The notes under the pieces are model-generated. The model was not told the origin of the DNA. It searched no databases and worked only from the letters and a program-made list of their open reading frames with translations. A program made the position numbers and the translations under genes. A DNA stretch of 21,656 nucleotides. Source: Bacillota bacterium (GTDB lineage Bacteria; Bacillota_H; UBA994; UBA5500). The stretch is taken from contig JAAYGE010000034.1 of the NCBI GenBank assembly GCA_012727835.1, positions 1 through 21,656 on the forward strand, written 5' to 3'. This document shows positions 8,310 to 15,075 of this stretch, in pieces. Position 1 is the stretch's first letter, and the number at the start of each line of letters is the position of its first letter.

Positions 8310-9440
8310 TTACCTTACCTCCAATATCGCCTGTAAGATCTTATCGGGAGCAATCAACTCGCCGTTGGCCTGCAGCACGCGTTTAATCGGCACTTGTCCT
8401 TGAGCTGCTCTTTCGACCTCATAGACCAATTGCCCATAATTCATTTCGGCAACAACTAATCCCTTTAACTGGGTCGCATATTCTCTCACCAGTTGATCGG
8501 GGAAGGGCCAAATGGTAATCGGGCGTAACAGCCCCGCCTTAATACCCTGCTCACGGGCCAGATGAACTGCGCGGGCAGCAGAACGGGCAGTGGCGCCGTA
8601 GGCGAAGACTCCTATTTCGGCGTCCTCCATACCTTCCGTTTCCCACATGAGGATTTCGTCCAGATGGTTATTAATTTTGTTATGCAAGCGGTCAAGCAAG
8701 GCAGTTACTTTTGCCGGTGCGGTAGTCGGGAAACCAGTTTGGGCGTGGATCAACCCGGTCACGTGGAAGCGATAACCGTCACCGAAATTGGCTAGCGGTG
8801 GTACATCTTGGCTGTTATCAAAGGGCAAATAGCTCTCCTTGGGGCAGGTAGGACGCTGACGGTTAACGATAGGAACTGGCGGTGTATCCGGTATTTCAGT
8901 CCGTTCCCGCATATGTCCGATTACTTCATCTAAGAGGAGAATAACAGGAGTGCGGAGCTTTTCAGCCAAGTTGAAAGCCTTGATAGTCACCTCGTAGGCT
9001 TCGGGCACCGATGCCGGATAGACAGCAATAACCGGATGGTCACCATGGGTACCCCAGCGAGCCTGCATCACGTCGGCTTGAGCCGGAGCGGTAGGCAAAC
9101 CGGTGCTGGGGCCGCCGCGCATTACGTTTACCACCACGCAGGGGATCTCTCCCAACATGGCAAAGCCAAGGTTTTCCTGCTTCAAAGAGAACCCGGGGCC
9201 ACTGGTCGCCGTCATAGCTTTGGCCCCCGTCAAGGAAGCGCCGACGACGGCAGCCATGCTACCGATTTCATCTTCCATTTGGATGAAACGGCCGCCGGCC
9301 TTGGGCAGCCGTTCAGCTAACCCCTCAGCAATATCGGTAGAAGGAGTGATTGGATAACCAGCAAAGAAATTCAAACCAGCTGCTAACGCACCTTCTACAA
9401 CGGCTTCGTTACCTTGTAATAGCTTAACTGTCGGACTCAT
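8310..9440 (-). CDS. korA: 2-oxoglutarate:ferredoxin oxidoreductase, alpha subunit
   Basis: A 376-residue alpha subunit with the pyrimidine-binding thiamine domain and transketolase C-terminal domain. Hallmarks are FFAGYPITPSTDIAEGL near residue 25-41, the QMEDEIGSMAAVVGAS stretch with the glutamate that activates thiamine diphosphate, and TATSGPGFSLKQENLG. The segment RGGPSTGLPTAPAQADVMQARWG is characteristic of KorA. GGGGGAG precedes the ATG, and the gene overlaps the end of korD by 17 nt. It lacks the fused gamma domain seen in some long alpha subunits, in agreement with the separate korC. Confidence 0.94.
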   Translation of the reverse strand: MSPTVKLLQGNEAVVEGALAAGLNFFAGYPITPSTDIAEGLAERLPKAGGRFIQMEDEIGSMAAVVGASLTGAKAMTATSGPGFSLKQENLGFAMLGEIPCVVVNVMRGGPSTGLPTAPAQADVMQARWGTHGDHPVIAVYPASVPEAYEVTIKAFNLAEKLRTPVILLLDEVIGHMRERTEIPDTPPVPIVNRQRPTCPKESYLPFDNSQDVPPLANFGDGYRFHVTGLIHAQTGFPTTAPAKVTALLDRLHNKINNHLDEILMWETEGMEDAEIGVFAYGATARSAARAVHLAREQGIKAGLLRPITIWPFPDQLVREYATQLKGLVVAEMNYGQLVYEVERAAQGQVPIKRVLQANGELIAPDKILQAILEVR

Positions 9441-9639
9441 CTTCTCTCCCCCTTACAGTAACAGCAAAATCAGGACAGCGGTGTTCGCACAGGTTACAAC
9501 CAATGCACTTGTCTTCATGGGTGATTTCAGGCACCTGTCCTGTCTTGAATGTGAACACTTGGCGCGGGCAAAATGCAGCGCAAATACCGCATTTCTTGCA
9601 CCACTTTGGGTTGATAGTTACTTTAAACTTTCCTCCCAT
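9424..9639 (-). CDS. korD: 2-oxoglutarate:ferredoxin oxidoreductase, delta (ferredoxin-like) subunit
   Basis: A 71-residue 2x[4Fe-4S] ferredoxin-type protein. The first cluster motif is CKKCGICAAFCP and the second CIGCNLCEHRCPDF. Both have four cysteines plus the typical proline, so both clusters should be complete. It shuttles electrons from the beta subunit to external ferredoxin. It begins 5 nt after the regulator gene, with its AAGGAAGGAG ribosome binding site lying inside the regulator's last codons, and overlaps korA by 17 nt. Regulator and kor genes are therefore on one transcript. Confidence 0.93.
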   Translation of the reverse strand: MGGKFKVTINPKWCKKCGICAAFCPRQVFTFKTGQVPEITHEDKCIGCNLCEHRCPDFAVTVRGREDESDS

Positions 9640-9644
9640 TGTCT

Positions 9645-10628
9645 CTAAACTCCTTCCTTTCTAGCTTGCTGACTCTTAAATTCTAAAAGGGCTGTCTTAA
9701 GCAGGTTTACCGACGCTTGGTCCGGGCGGTAAACGAACTCAATGACTTCCTTGCCCTCAGGGCAAAGCTTCTCCACTTCCCGCCGTCTTCCCGGCGAGAC
9801 CAGCAAAACGTCACTGCGTTCGATAACACCTTGTACTGAGGTTTCATCTAACGCAATAGTGGTTTCAATGGGCAAATAATCGATACCTGCTGAGCGGATC
9901 GAGTTGACCACTTTCTCTGCAAAATTGGTCGAAAGGCAAACCAACCCAAGGCGTTTGTTCCGCGGAATACGGGCGATCCTCACAATGGTTTCTAAATGCG
10001 GATCGAGGGCTATAGCCAGCACCCGACAACCGGCTGGAATCATCGCCCTTACTTCATCCTGATGAAAAAAAGTGGTGACCACCAAGTCCACATCTTTAGC
10101 AATAGCCCGCACATATTCGAGATCGTTACGGATTTCACCTAACACTAAAGGAGTAATTGATACCCCCGACTCTAACTCCAATTGGCGTGCAAAGTAATCT
10201 ACTTGCTCCCGATTGCATTCAATAAAGGCGATCTTAATCCGGTTTAACAGCTGTTGCTTGGCTTCAACTTGCTTCCGTACCATTTCTAAAATTTCGTCGG
10301 CACTGAAACCAAGGCTAGCGCCAGTATCTAACAGATCGTCGATAGAACGTTGCAGACGTTGTTTTCTACTCTCGCTTAATCGTTCCACTGCAGCTTCGGC
10401 CACAAAGGTGCCTTTACCCTGATAGGAGACTAACTCGCCCTCTGCCTCCAATTCCTGATAAGCCATACTTACGGTGTTACGACTAACTCCCAACAGGCTA
10501 GCAAGCTGTCTCTCCGTAGGAAGCTGGAATCCAGGCCGCCAGGCATTCGACTCGATTTGTTGTCTAATTTGGTTTTTCAATTGGATATATAAAGGAATGC
10601 CTGATTTACGAGATAGTTCAAAGGCCAT
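9645..10628 (-). CDS. GntR-family transcriptional regulator with an unassigned C-terminal sensor domain
   Basis: A 327-residue protein. Residues 8-78 form a GntR winged helix-turn-helix: PLYIQLKNQIRQQI, then GFQLPTERQLASLLGVSRNT (recognition region), then the wing GKGTFVA. A helical linker (about 85-128) leads to a C-terminal domain of about 190 residues (about 130-320) with alternating beta strands and helices (KIAFIECN, VDLVVTTFF, LGLVCLSTNF, DVLLVSPG). This looks like a two-lobed ligand-binding fold. It is not the FadR, HutC, YtrA or aminotransferase (MocR) domain usual in GntR proteins, and I do not recognise it. It is the first gene of the kor-gdh-mcm-mmd set, behind a terminator and its own upstream region, so it most likely controls that set and itself. 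The effector is unknown; a pathway 2-oxoacid or CoA ester is a guess. Confidence 0.88.
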   Translation of the reverse strand: MAFELSRKSGIPLYIQLKNQIRQQIESNAWRPGFQLPTERQLASLLGVSRNTVSMAYQELEAEGELVSYQGKGTFVAEAAVERLSESRKQRLQRSIDDLLDTGASLGFSADEILEMVRKQVEAKQQLLNRIKIAFIECNREQVDYFARQLELESGVSITPLVLGEIRNDLEYVRAIAKDVDLVVTTFFHQDEVRAMIPAGCRVLAIALDPHLETIVRIARIPRNKRLGLVCLSTNFAEKVVNSIRSAGIDYLPIETTIALDETSVQGVIERSDVLLVSPGRRREVEKLCPEGKEVIEFVYRPDQASVNLLKTALLEFKSQQARKEGV

Positions 10629-10651
10629 ACTACACCACCTTCCTAGGCCTA

Positions 10652-10696
10652 ATGGAATAGTCCATCAATCCAATTCTACTATACAGTATTCGTCAA
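10652..10696 (-). promoter_or_regulatory. Putative promoter/operator region of the gntR-kor-gdh-mcm-mmd set
   Basis: A TTGACG -35-like hexamer (10691-10696) lies 17 nt from a weak TTGGAT (10668-10673). Two short dyads overlap or follow it: TACT-N4-AGTA (10677-10688), in the spacer, and ATGGA-N4-TCCAT (10652-10665), just downstream. Such dyads are the kind of site a GntR dimer binds. The -10 match is poor, so the exact promoter is uncertain; the region is bounded by the alr terminator upstream. Confidence 0.4.
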
Positions 10697-10752
10697 TGCT
10701 CGACCTGTTCCTATCACCCCTATATCAAATTTTTGTTACTTATTTTCCATAT

Positions 10753-10790
10753 AAAAAACCTCCCACCGGACTGCCTTATCCGGCAGGAGG
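10753..10790 (-). terminator. Rho-independent terminator after alr
   Basis: On the minus strand a 12-bp stem (CCTCCTGCCGGA pairing with TCCGGTGGGAGG, with two G-T wobbles) and an 8-nt loop are followed directly by TTTTTT. It lies 17 nt after the alr stop and separates the ymdB-to-alr group from the catabolic set. Confidence 0.93.
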
Positions 10791-10806
10791 AATAACTATT
10801 ACATAT

Positions 10807-11952
10807 TTACATGCTTAGAATAGATAGCTCTTCCTGTACCACTCCGCCCTTAGTATATAGACGCGTCACCCGTAAAGATGTACGACCTAGTAATTGGGAA
10901 GGTGTCACCTCTGCGGCGCTAGCAAATTCGTCGACCGATTGGGAGCGGCTGCCCTGGGTACCAATAATGACCACCTCATCGCCCGCTTTTACCTGCGGCA
11001 AATGGGTTACATCCAACATAGCAAAGTCGGTACAAGCACCGATCAGCGTCGCAAATTCTCCACCTACTAGCATCTGAGCCTTGCCAATATGCTGGTTGTA
11101 CAACCCATCGCTCCAACCGATTGGTAGCAGGGCCACGCGGGTTGGCTTTTGTACCACATAGCTCCTCCCATAGCCAACCCCCCAACCGGGCGGAAGGGTT
11201 TTTACCTGCCCCACTCGTGTACTATAGCTCAAAACCGGTTTTAGTTGCAACGTAGCTGGGCAATAATCGTACTTAAATCCATACAAAATTCCTCCTACCC
11301 GTACCAAATCTAGGTACATATGGGGGTAGAGAAGTACCGCTTTGGATGCGGCCAGGTGGCGTACCAAGTGGGGATACTCGGGCAAGAAGGGCTCGCAAAA
11401 CTGTTGAAAACGGGCAAATTCCTCGTCATTGAGCTCCCTACCTCCCGCCGGGTGGCTAAGATGGGTACGGATGCCTCTTATCTCTAGTTGGGGCAATTCC
11501 CGTACCAAAGCCAACACTTCATTGGCCTGCTCCGGCTGAAAACCTAAACGCCCCAGCCCCACGTCAACTGCCAGATGTACCGGCAGTTGGCGCCCGCTCT
11601 CTTCTGCCAATTGAGCCCACTGACGCAGAACATCCATATTGCCGATAGACGGAGTCAGCCCATATTCCACCATAACCGGCAACTGCTGAAGCAAGGTGAC
11701 GCCCAGCACCATAATTTCAGCGGTAATGCCAGCCCGCCGCAGCTGAATACCTTCATCCACCATGGCCACCGCCAAATGATCGCATCCAGCATTTTGCAAG
11801 GCTTTTGCCAGGGGAATAGCGCCATGCCCATAGGCGTTATTCTTTAAAACCGGCACCACCTCTGCCGGACCCACATGCTGCTTAATTTGCTGATAATTAA
11901 ACAGCAAGTTATCCAAAGAAATCTCCATTCTGGTCACAATCTCAGTTCTCAT
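10807..11952 (-). CDS. alr: Alanine racemase-family PLP enzyme, divergent
   Basis: A 381-residue fold-type III PLP racemase of normal Alr length. The cofactor lysine is Lys37 in VLKNNAYGHG; the second catalytic base is probably Tyr261 in GVGYGRSY; Arg135 in GLGRLGF fits the conserved arginine near PLP. Several positions depart from typical alanine racemases. The site of the carbamylated lysine is Ala128 (LAVDVG), the GYADG motif reads GWSDG (Trp280), and the CMD motif reads CTD (Cys307-Thr308). Substrate may therefore not be alanine. The start is not marked by a good binding site. It follows the PHP gene by 16 nt and the M19 dipeptidase two genes earlier, and ends before a terminator. It could serve D-alanine supply or salvage of D-amino acids freed by the dipeptidase; the latter is inference. 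Confidence 0.85.
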   Translation of the reverse strand: MRTEIVTRMEISLDNLLFNYQQIKQHVGPAEVVPVLKNNAYGHGAIPLAKALQNAGCDHLAVAMVDEGIQLRRAGITAEIMVLGVTLLQQLPVMVEYGLTPSIGNMDVLRQWAQLAEESGRQLPVHLAVDVGLGRLGFQPEQANEVLALVRELPQLEIRGIRTHLSHPAGGRELNDEEFARFQQFCEPFLPEYPHLVRHLAASKAVLLYPHMYLDLVRVGGILYGFKYDYCPATLQLKPVLSYSTRVGQVKTLPPGWGVGYGRSYVVQKPTRVALLPIGWSDGLYNQHIGKAQMLVGGEFATLIGACTDFAMLDVTHLPQVKAGDEVVIIGTQGSRSQSVDEFASAAEVTPSQLLGRTSLRVTRLYTKGGVVQEELSILSM

Positions 11953-11968
11953 GTCATATCACGCTGCC

Positions 11969-12772
11969 TTATGTCATTTTATGATTGAGTGCCACCCAAG
12001 CCCACTCGGGGGTGGGAAAGCTACCTAATTCGGCACTACCCGGTGGCGGGCAATGGAAATCGGATCCGCCGGTAACTAAGAGATCGGCCCGGGCCGCTTG
12101 GTCGGCAAACCATAGCATCTCTTCCCGATCGTGATCCGGATGCCAAACTTCTACTCCTAATAGGCCCCAGGATTTTAGCTGTAGCAAGCGCTCCCGAGAA
12201 AAGTCCTTCCCCGGGTGGGCCCAGACTGGTATCCCACCCGCCGAACGAATGAGCTCGATGGCCTGCTGGGGTTCCAGTCGATAGCGGGGTACATAACCGG
12301 GCCGCCCCTTACTCAAATAGCGACTAAAGGCGTCCGCCACATCGGCGGCAAGGCCCTGCTCAACTAGGGCGGCCGCCACATGGGGGCGCCCTATCACTCC
12401 TACACCAGCCAGCTCGCGAATGCGCTCCAGCTCCAGCTCTATCCCGATACTGGCCAGTCTAGCGACTATCCGTTCGGCCCGCTGTTGCCGGGCATTAGCC
12501 AGCTCCTGCAACTGCCGCAACAACGGTCCGTAGTTGCAATCCACTCCGTATCCTAAAATATGGTATCCCTCGCAACTGAGCTCCACGCCCGGGAGCACAC
12601 TGATACCCAGCTGCTCTCCCCGAGCCAACAACTCGGGAATCCCGGCCACCGTATCGTGATCGGTAAGGGCTATTGCCCGGATACCCAACTGCTGAGCCCG
12701 TTCCACCAACTGGCCAGGACTAAGGCAACCATCGGAATAGGTAGAATGGACATGCAGATCAATAACCACCAA
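11969..12772 (-). CDS. PHP-domain metal-dependent phosphoesterase (YciV/RNase AM-like)
   Basis: A 267-residue PHP-superfamily hydrolase. The metal-binding motifs are in the expected order: DLHVHSTYSDG (His7, His9, Asp14), LTDHDT (about 37-41), PGVELSCE (Glu64), YHILGY (His71), VWAHPG and GSDFH near the C-terminus. The insert between about 78 and 165 matches the YciV type, whose known members hydrolyse 3',5'-nucleotide bisphosphates and trim RNA 5' ends. The first possible start is a TTG at 12772 immediately after the dipeptidase stop. The adjacent GTG at 12769 is better spaced from a GGGGG motif, so the protein may be one residue shorter. It is cotranscribed with the flanking dipeptidase and racemase genes. 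The actual substrate cannot be read from sequence. Confidence 0.9.
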   Translation of the reverse strand: MVVIDLHVHSTYSDGCLSPGQLVERAQQLGIRAIALTDHDTVAGIPELLARGEQLGISVLPGVELSCEGYHILGYGVDCNYGPLLRQLQELANARQQRAERIVARLASIGIELELERIRELAGVGVIGRPHVAAALVEQGLAADVADAFSRYLSKGRPGYVPRYRLEPQQAIELIRSAGGIPVWAHPGKDFSRERLLQLKSWGLLGVEVWHPDHDREEMLWFADQAARADLLVTGGSDFHCPPPGSAELGSFPTPEWAWVALNHKMT

Positions 12773-13777
12773 CTACCCCCAGACCTCTCGGAATACTCTT
12801 AAATAGTTGCCACCTAGTATCAGTCGAATATGTTCATCGCTATAGCCCCGTTTTAATAATCCTTCAGTAATAAGCGGCATGGCCGTCACATCATTTAAGC
12901 CCTCAGGCGTGGCTCCGATGCCATCAAAATCGGACCCTAGTCCCACGTGATGGGGCCCCACCAGCTGCACGATATGATCAATGTGATCTAACAAATCGTC
13001 TAACGTGGGCTTACCGTCTTCTTTTACAAAGCCGGCTGCAAAATTCATGCCCATTACTCCCCCATTTTTCGCCAAGGCTTGAATTTGCTCGTCATTCAAA
13101 TTACGACGATGGTTACATACCGCCCGAGCGTTGGAATGGGAGGCGATGATGGGATGCTTACTAATTTCTATTACATCCCAGAAGCCCGCATCGGATAGAT
13201 GGGAAACGTCGACCAAGATACCTAAACGATTCATCTCTTCAATAACAGCCGCACCAAAAGCGCTAAGGCCGCCATTGCTTCTGGAATCGCCTACTCCGTC
13301 GGCGATATCATTGCGCTCGTTCCAAGTCAGACCAATGGAACGCACGCCCAGACGATGGAACATGCGTAAAACTCCCATATCGCCCTCTAGGGCTTCTCCA
13401 CCCTCAATAGCTAATACGGCGGCGATCTTGCCTTGTTCCTTGGCGGTTATAATATCCTGTACTGTGGTAGCCAGCAGCATGGAATCCGAGTTGGCTTCCA
13501 ATTCGGTAAAGAAGGCATCAAATATTTGCATGGTTCGCTTTAAAGCCCGGTCCGGTTTAAAAATGGGCTCGATATAGGCGGCAAAGAATTGGACGTCTAC
13601 GCCGCCCTCTTTTAAGCGCGGCAAATCAATATGTCCCTCTTCGTGTCGGTCAGCTAAACGATAAGGCTCATGTTGTTGTTGCTGGTAGGGCGCTCGCCCC
13701 AAAACCCGCAACAAGGTGTCACAGTGGGTATCAATTACTAACGCATCTTGATGCAATCGACGGGCCTTGTCCTCCAT
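12773..13777 (-). CDS. Membrane dipeptidase-like metallopeptidase, family M19
   Basis: A 334-residue amidohydrolase-fold peptidase of the renal dipeptidase family (M19). Zinc-binding and catalytic motifs are present: DTHCDT (His18, Asp20), AIEGGEAL (Glu125 bridging the two metals), DVSHLSD (His193), ASHSNARAV (His214) and GLGSDFDG near residue 285. No signal peptide or membrane anchor is visible, so it should be cytoplasmic despite the family name. Members cleave dipeptides and tolerate a D-residue at the C-terminal position. AAAGGAGG lies upstream of the ATG. It follows spoVS by 35 nt and is directly followed by the PHP gene with no gap. A short glutamine run (about 32-35) has no clear meaning. 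Confidence 0.93.
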   Translation of the reverse strand: MEDKARRLHQDALVIDTHCDTLLRVLGRAPYQQQQHEPYRLADRHEEGHIDLPRLKEGGVDVQFFAAYIEPIFKPDRALKRTMQIFDAFFTELEANSDSMLLATTVQDIITAKEQGKIAAVLAIEGGEALEGDMGVLRMFHRLGVRSIGLTWNERNDIADGVGDSRSNGGLSAFGAAVIEEMNRLGILVDVSHLSDAGFWDVIEISKHPIIASHSNARAVCNHRRNLNDEQIQALAKNGGVMGMNFAAGFVKEDGKPTLDDLLDHIDHIVQLVGPHHVGLGSDFDGIGATPEGLNDVTAMPLITEGLLKRGYSDEHIRLILGGNYLRVFREVWG

Positions 13778-13812
13778 ATCCTTTCCTCCTTTGACCTCAG
13801 CCGAAACAAGGA

Positions 13813-14073
13813 CTATCTCTGTTCTACGATCAGCTTAATAGCGGTGCGCTCCTCGCCATCAATTACAATGTCGGCAAAAGCAGGAATGCAAATCAGGTCT
13901 ATCCCACTGGGGGCTACAAAGCCACGGGCAATAGCAATTGCTTTCACGGCCTGGTTAAGAGCACCCGCACCCACCACCTGTATTTCTGCCGCACCGCGTT
14001 CCCGGATTACTCCTGCTAATGCACCTGCTACCGCATTTGGATTAGACTTTGCTGAGACTCTTAAAAGCTCCAC
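13813..14073 (-). CDS. spoVS: Stage V sporulation protein S
   Basis: An 86-residue Alba-like protein beginning VELLRVSAKSNPNAVAGALA, clearly SpoVS. It is a small nucleic-acid-binding type protein needed for late spore development in Bacillus. The open frame runs to an ATG at 14142, but the GTG at 14073 has AAGGAGG exactly seven bases upstream and gives 86 residues, the family length, so it is the start. The 5' leader contains a small hairpin (ACTGC-GAAA-GCAGT, 14117-14130) and a sigma-H promoter match. Gene order rny-ymdB-spoVS is the same as in Bacillus subtilis. Its presence is the best evidence that the host forms endospores, although SpoVS homologues also occur in a few non-sporulating bacteria. 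Confidence 0.96.
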   Translation of the reverse strand: MELLRVSAKSNPNAVAGALAGVIRERGAAEIQVVGAGALNQAVKAIAIARGFVAPSGIDLICIPAFADIVIDGEERTAIKLIVEQR

Positions 14074-14150
14074 CGTAATTCCTCCTTGCCCCGGATTTAT
14101 AAGTGAGATTATAAGTACTGCGAAAGCAGTCTTCACGTCCACTTATGACT

Positions 14151-14179
14151 ATATTCAATAAGTCTGGGCTAAGTCCTCT
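14151..14179 (-). promoter_or_regulatory. Sigma-H type promoter for spoVS
   Basis: On the minus strand AGAGGACTT (14171-14179) is followed by an 11-nt spacer and ATTGAATAT (14151-14159). The Bacillus sigma-H consensus is RnAGGAwWW, 11-12 nt, RnnGAATww. The -35 element matches except for one C; the -10 element and the spacing match fully. It lies between the ymdB stop and spoVS, and the predicted start gives a leader of about 70 nt. B. subtilis spoVS is also sigma-H dependent. Confidence 0.65.
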
Positions 14180-14195
14180 CCCAAAGGATGGTCAA

Positions 14196-14987
14196 TCAGT
14201 CAATTATCTCTCTAATTCGTAGAGGGGGATTAGCCGCCAGGTGGGAATCGGCCTCCACTGTCAGATAGACCGCATTGCTTATCACAGGCCCTTTGGCCAC
14301 TTCAAAGCGAACCGGCAATGCGGTTAAGAATTTATGTAACACAGGTTCTATTTCTACCCCCAGAATGGAGTTAAGGGGCCCTACCATACCCACATCGGAA
14401 ATGAAAGCCGTACCCTGGGGCAGCAAACGTTCATCGGCCGTTTGCACATGGGTGTGGGTGCCGAAGACGGCAGTTACCCTTCCGTCCAAATAGTAACCTA
14501 AAGCTGCCTTTTCCGACGTGGCTTCGGCATGAAAATCAACTATGATAATATCGCCGCTACGGGCCTCGGTGTGCAAAATATGATCTGCAGTACGAAAGGG
14601 GCAATCCATGTCGGGCATAAATGTACGACCACAAAGATTCATAATGAGCACCCGGCGGGGCGGTAAACCTATTTCCACCACCACACTGCCCTGCCCCGGC
14701 GTATTGGGAGGATAGTTGGCCGGACGAATAATTCGCTTTTCCTCATTCAATAAATCGAGGGCCTCCCGTTTATCCCAGATGTGATTGCCACTAGTGATAA
14801 TGTCTACACCGGCATGAAACAGCTGGTGAGCCACGTCTCGGGTAATACCAGTGCCACCGGCTGAGTTTTCTCCATTAGCAATTACCAAATCAACCGGATG
14901 CTGTCGCTTTACTTTACTAATCAGAGTGGACAAGCTGCGGCGGCCAGGCCTACCCACCACATCCCCAATGAAAAGTATACCAAGCAT
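14196..14987 (-). CDS. ymdB: YmdB-family metallophosphoesterase (TIGR00282)
   Basis: A 263-residue calcineurin-like phosphodiesterase. Metal ligands are all visible: Asp9 in FIGDVVGRPG, Glu40-Asn41 in NGENSAGG, Asn68-His69 in SGNHIWD, His153 in DFHAEATSEK and His178/His180 in GTHTHVQTAD. Family members hydrolyse cyclic nucleotides such as cAMP in vitro, and B. subtilis YmdB controls biofilm versus motility choice, probably through RNA turnover with RNase Y. It starts at ATG behind AAGGGGCGAG and lies about 90 nt after rny, separated by a terminator. The rny-ymdB-spoVS order matches Bacillus. Confidence 0.95.
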   Translation of the reverse strand: MLGILFIGDVVGRPGRRSLSTLISKVKRQHPVDLVIANGENSAGGTGITRDVAHQLFHAGVDIITSGNHIWDKREALDLLNEEKRIIRPANYPPNTPGQGSVVVEIGLPPRRVLIMNLCGRTFMPDMDCPFRTADHILHTEARSGDIIIVDFHAEATSEKAALGYYLDGRVTAVFGTHTHVQTADERLLPQGTAFISDVGMVGPLNSILGVEIEPVLHKFLTALPVRFEVAKGPVISNAVYLTVEADSHLAANPPLRIREIID

Positions 14988-15023
14988 ATGCTCGCCCCTT
15001 TCTCAGTATTACGGTCCGTTTTT

Positions 15024-15052
15024 ATTTTACCTTCTTTAAGCAATAGAAACAA
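15024..15052 (-). promoter_or_regulatory. Possible sigma-A promoter for ymdB
   Basis: TTGTTT (15047-15052), exactly 17 nt, then TAAAAT (15024-15029) on the minus strand. The -10 matches five of six consensus bases and the -35 three of six. It starts in the T run of the rny terminator, so ymdB could restart transcription here. Weak evidence only. Confidence 0.35.
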
Positions 15053-15075
15053 AAAAGCGACGGAATTTCCGCCGC
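15051..15075 (-). terminator. Rho-independent terminator at the end of rny
   Basis: A near-perfect hairpin (GCGGCGGAA pairing with TTCCGTCGC, one G-T wobble) is followed by TTTTTT on the minus strand. Its first base overlaps the last base of the rny stop codon, so the terminator is unusually close to the coding region. Confidence 0.85.

Noticed and set aside
13131..13577. Plus-strand open frames across the window, for example the 148-codon one here
   Set aside because: All lie opposite well-identified minus-strand genes, encode low-complexity Ser/Arg/Pro-rich sequence without domains, and lack convincing ribosome binding sites.
14074..14142. Longer spoVS beginning at the ATG at 14142
   Set aside because: The extension covers the leader hairpin, lacks family similarity, and the GTG at 14073 has AAGGAGG at ideal spacing and gives the exact family length.
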